Source of the DNA: Streptomyces sp. NL15-2K | GTDB taxonomy: Bacteria; Actinomycetota; Actinomycetes; Streptomycetales; Streptomycetaceae | Direction: 5' to 3' | Length of the DNA stretch: 64,000 nt | NCBI RefSeq assembly: GCF_030551255.1 | Contig: NZ_CP130630.1 | Span: forward strand, 1,240,001 to 1,304,000 | Part shown: piece by piece, positions 61,669 through 64,000 of the stretch | Layout of the letters: every line of letters starts with the position of its first letter | Numbering within the stretch: position 1 is the first letter of the stretch | Notes under the pieces: model-generated | Databases searched by the model: none | What the model saw: only the letters and a program-made list of their open reading frames with translations | What the model was told of the DNA's origin: nothing | Translations under genes and position numbers: made by a program

Positions 61669-63381
61669 ATGTCCCAGAGCTCTGGCCGCCATGCTCCACC
61701 ATGGCGCCGCATGATGCCCGGACTCGGGACACTGCTCGGCTACCGGCGCTCGTGGCTGAAGGGCGACGTGCTGGCCGGGGTGACCGTCGCCGCGTACCTC
61801 GTCCCGCAGGTGATGGCCTACGCGGGCGTGGCCGGCCTGCCGCCGGTCGCCGGCCTGTGGGCGATCCTGCCCGCCCTCGCCCTGTACGCCCTGCTCGGCA
61901 CTTCCCGCCTCCTCTCGGTCGGCCCGGAGTCCACGACCGCGCTGATGACGGCAACGGTCGTCGGTCCGCTCGCAGCCGGTGATCCGGCCCGGTACGCGAC
62001 GCTGGCGGCCACGCTCGCGATCACGGTCGGTCTCCTCTGCGTGGCGGCATGGGCGATGCGACTCGGCTTCGTCGCCGACCTGCTCTCCCGTCCCGTCCTG
62101 ATCGGCTATCTGACAGGCGTGGCGCTGATCATGATCGTGGACCAGCTACCCAAACTCACCGGCGTCCGCACGACAGGCTCGGCCTTCTTCCCCCAACTGT
62201 GGTCCTTTGCGGGCCACTTGTCGCGGGCCCATCCGGCCACGGTGGTGTTCTCCGCCGTGATGATCGCGGTCCTTTTCACGACGGCGCGCTTCTTTCGCAC
62301 GGTTCCCGGGCCTCTGCTCGCCGTGGTGTTCGGCACCGCGGCCGTGGTGGTCTTCGACCTCGACGACCGGTACGGCCTCAAGGTGATCGGTGACGTCCCG
62401 TCGGGCCTGCCCGGCGCGGCCGTGCCGGACCTCACCGACCTGCCGCACCTGATCCTCCCCGCCCTGGGAGTCGTCCTCGTCGGCTACACCGACTTCGTCC
62501 TCACCGCACGGGCCTTCACGCGGCGTGACGAGGAGGGTCCCGGGCTCGACGCCAACCAGGAGTTCCTGGCCCTGGGCGCGGCCAACCTGGGCGCCGGTGC
62601 GCTGCACGGATTCCCGGTGAGCAGCAGCGCCAGCCGCACCGCGCTCGCCTCCTCCGCCGGCGCCCGCAGCCAGGCGTACTCGCTGATCGCCGGAGCGGTG
62701 GTCCTCGCGGTCCTGCTCTTCCTCAGCCCTCTGCTGACCCGCACCCCTTCGGCCGTCCTCGGGGCGCTCGTGGTGTACGCCGCCGTCCGCATGATCGATC
62801 TGGCGGGCTTCCGGCGACTGGCGTCCTTCCGCCGCCGGGAACTCCTGCTGGCGCTCGGCTGCCTCGCCGGGGTACTGGCCCTGGACATCCTGTACGGGGT
62901 ACTGGTCGCCGTCGGCCTGTCCGTGGCCGAGCTGCTCACCCGGGTGGCCCGCCCGCACGACGCCGTCGAGGGCCTGGTGCCCGGCATGGCCGGCATGCAC
63001 GATGTCGACGACTACCCCCAGGCCAGCACCATCCCGGGCCTCCTGGTCTACCGCTACGACTCCCCTCTCTTCTTCGCCAACGCGGAGAACTTCCGCCGCC
63101 GGGCGCTGGCCGCCGTCGACGAACAGACCAGCCCCGTCCGCTGGTTCGTCCTCAACACCGAGGCCAACGTCGAGGTCGACATCACCGCCTTGGACGCCGT
63201 CGACGAACTCCGCCGCGAACTCACCGAGCGCGGCATCGTCTTCGCCCTCGCCCGCGTCAAGCAGGACCTGCTGGACGACCTGACGGCGTACGGCCTCGCG
63301 GACACCGTCGGCAGCGAGCGGATCTTCCCCACCCTGCCGACGGCCGTGGCCGCGTACCGGAAGTGGTGCCGCGACCAGTAG
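61669..63381 (+). CDS. SulP-family anion transporter with STAS domain (second copy)
   Basis: This 570-residue membrane protein starts at ATG 61669 behind AAAAGGAGG. It has GDVLAGVTVAAYLVPQVMAY, LLSVGPESTTALMTATVVGP, FPVSSSASRTALASSAGARS and a C-terminal STAS domain (YRYDSPLFFANAENFRRRAL, NVEVDITALDAVDELRRELT). It differs clearly from the copy at 46086, so it is a separate subfamily with probably another anion. No regulator is adjacent. Confidence 0.93.
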   Translation: MSQSSGRHAPPWRRMMPGLGTLLGYRRSWLKGDVLAGVTVAAYLVPQVMAYAGVAGLPPVAGLWAILPALALYALLGTSRLLSVGPESTTALMTATVVGPLAAGDPARYATLAATLAITVGLLCVAAWAMRLGFVADLLSRPVLIGYLTGVALIMIVDQLPKLTGVRTTGSAFFPQLWSFAGHLSRAHPATVVFSAVMIAVLFTTARFFRTVPGPLLAVVFGTAAVVVFDLDDRYGLKVIGDVPSGLPGAAVPDLTDLPHLILPALGVVLVGYTDFVLTARAFTRRDEEGPGLDANQEFLALGAANLGAGALHGFPVSSSASRTALASSAGARSQAYSLIAGAVVLAVLLFLSPLLTRTPSAVLGALVVYAAVRMIDLAGFRRLASFRRRELLLALGCLAGVLALDILYGVLVAVGLSVAELLTRVARPHDAVEGLVPGMAGMHDVDDYPQASTIPGLLVYRYDSPLFFANAENFRRRALAAVDEQTSPVRWFVLNTEANVEVDITALDAVDELRRELTERGIVFALARVKQDLLDDLTAYGLADTVGSERIFPTLPTAVAAYRKWCRDQ

Positions 63382-63553
63382 ACCGCCCCGGGAACCAGAC
63401 TCCGCAGCGCGCCGCTCGCGAGGTGCCTGGAGAGGACGCCGCCGTCGGCGATCACCCGGCACAGTGGCGGCGGACAGGGCTGTCGGGCGGTCGCCCGGGC
63501 GCCGTACGGCCCTGTGGCACAGCAGGTGGCGGGGCCGATGTTCCCGAACCATG

Positions 63554-63567
63554 GGGCCGTTCGGCCC
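63554..63567. promoter_or_regulatory. Perfect GGGCCGnnCGGCCC box upstream of the flavohaemoglobin gene
   Basis: GGGCCGTTCGGCCC lies 121 bases upstream of ATG 63688, at nearly the same distance as the identical box upstream of pflB. The surrounding 306-base gap (63382-63687) holds nothing else recognisable. Confidence 0.6.
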
Positions 63568-63687
63568 CTCTTCGCCCCACGCCGCGAAACAGCACCGAAA
63601 CGCGGCCCGGTGCCTGCTACACAGAAGATGCCGCCCGATGCGATGCGGCGCACTTCCCACCTCGTTCCCCCCTGCCTGGGAGGCTTC

Positions 63688-64000
63688 ATGCTGTCCGCAG
63701 AATCCGCCGCCGTGGTCCGTGCCACCCTGCCCGCCGTGGCCGGAGCACTCGACGAGATCACCACACGCTTCTACGGCGCGATGTTCCGCGACCGCCCGGA
63801 ACTGCTCGACGGAATGTTCAACCGCGGCAACCAGGCCAGCGGAGCCCAGCGCCGCGCCCTGGCCGGTTCGATCGCCGGATTCGCGACCGCGCTCCTCGAT
63901 GACCCGGACGCCCGCCCGGACACCCTGCTGGACCGCATCGCGCACAAGCACGCCGCGGTCGGCGTCACCGACGACCAGTACACGATCGTGCACAAGTACC
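63688..64000 (+). CDS. Flavohaemoglobin (NO dioxygenase), 5' part, runs off the right edge
   Basis: The first 104 codons encode a globin domain with the flavohaemoglobin signature: ITTRFYGAMFRDRPELLDGM, FNRGNQASGAQRRALAGSIA and IAHKHAAVGVTDDQYTIVHK, where the histidine in AHKHA is the haem ligand. ATG 63688 follows TGGGAGG. Full-length proteins also have FAD- and NAD-binding domains, expected beyond the window. It converts nitric oxide to nitrate, fitting a hypoxia/NO-responsive locus. Confidence 0.85.
   Translation, partial: MLSAESAAVVRATLPAVAGALDEITTRFYGAMFRDRPELLDGMFNRGNQASGAQRRALAGSIAGFATALLDDPDARPDTLLDRIAHKHAAVGVTDDQYTIVHKY

Noticed and set aside
62146..63993. 615-codon frame antisense to SulP and flavohaemoglobin
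   Set aside because: It covers two clear plus-strand genes and the gap between them; there are no motifs.

Overview
The window reads as Streptomyces or a close relative. GC content is very high, third codon positions are almost all G or C, starts are GTG or ATG behind GGAGG-type ribosome sites, and operons are packed with ATGA/GTGA overlaps. Gene content fits too: a modular peptide synthetase, the ergothioneine operon, an OsdR/DevR-type hypoxia and dormancy locus, and many universal stress proteins. No rRNA, tRNA or CRISPR array was seen.

Region 1 (1-12,600) is the edge of a lipopeptide biosynthetic cluster. A peptide synthetase runs off the left end on the minus strand (C-A-T-C-A-T-C-A so far; binding-pocket residues read as Phe-like, Asp, Asp). 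A divergent plus-strand operon encodes a cytochrome P450, a fatty acyl-AMP ligase and a free acyl carrier protein, which is the usual machinery for loading a fatty acid onto the first module. Region 2 (12,600-19,400) holds scattered genes: a secreted GH43/AbfB-type arabinan-active protein behind a 15-bp tandem-repeat array, an amidase, an NfeD-like/flotillin pair, and a PemK-like protein convergent with a PARG-like macrodomain protein.

Region 3 (19,600-28,900) is the ergothioneine operon egtABCD. The native egtD is cut off after about 210 codons and is followed by a second, complete, divergent egtD. Beyond it lie an unknown 554-residue protein with a possible lipid-binding fold and a zinc-knuckle, then a frameshifted tyrosine recombinase with its small accessory gene. 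The stretch from within egtD to about 28,900 looks like an acquired, partly decayed island.

Region 4 (29,000-64,000) is a large OsdRK/DosR-like stress locus. It contains five universal stress protein genes (two damaged), a GAF histidine kinase and NarL-type regulator, pyruvate phosphate dikinase, a hibernation-factor-like protein, phosphoketolase, flavin-binding PNPOx proteins, cyclic-nucleotide-binding proteins, CBS-BON proteins and Hsp20. It also has two SulP transporters (one in an ArsR/anti-sigma/STAS cassette), pyruvate formate-lyase with its activase, carbamate kinase, polyphosphate kinase 2, a zinc alcohol dehydrogenase and, at the right edge, a flavohaemoglobin. Together these describe energy saving and fermentative or substrate-level ATP supply when oxygen is short. 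Palindromes of the form GGGCCGnnCGGCCC or close variants lie upstream of many of these genes and are the best candidates for the regulator's binding sites.

The same locus is full of broken genes: a frameshifted USP, a 5'-truncated USP with an in-frame stop, a 4-nt deletion in PPDK, an internal deletion in an XRE-PNPOx gene, a CBS-BON gene split by an hsp20 segment, and short tails of GAPDH, AdhE, ornithine carbamoyltransferase and an Acg-type nitroreductase. Either the island is decaying and rearranging or some indels are sequencing errors. The multi-residue deletions and orphan tails argue for real decay.
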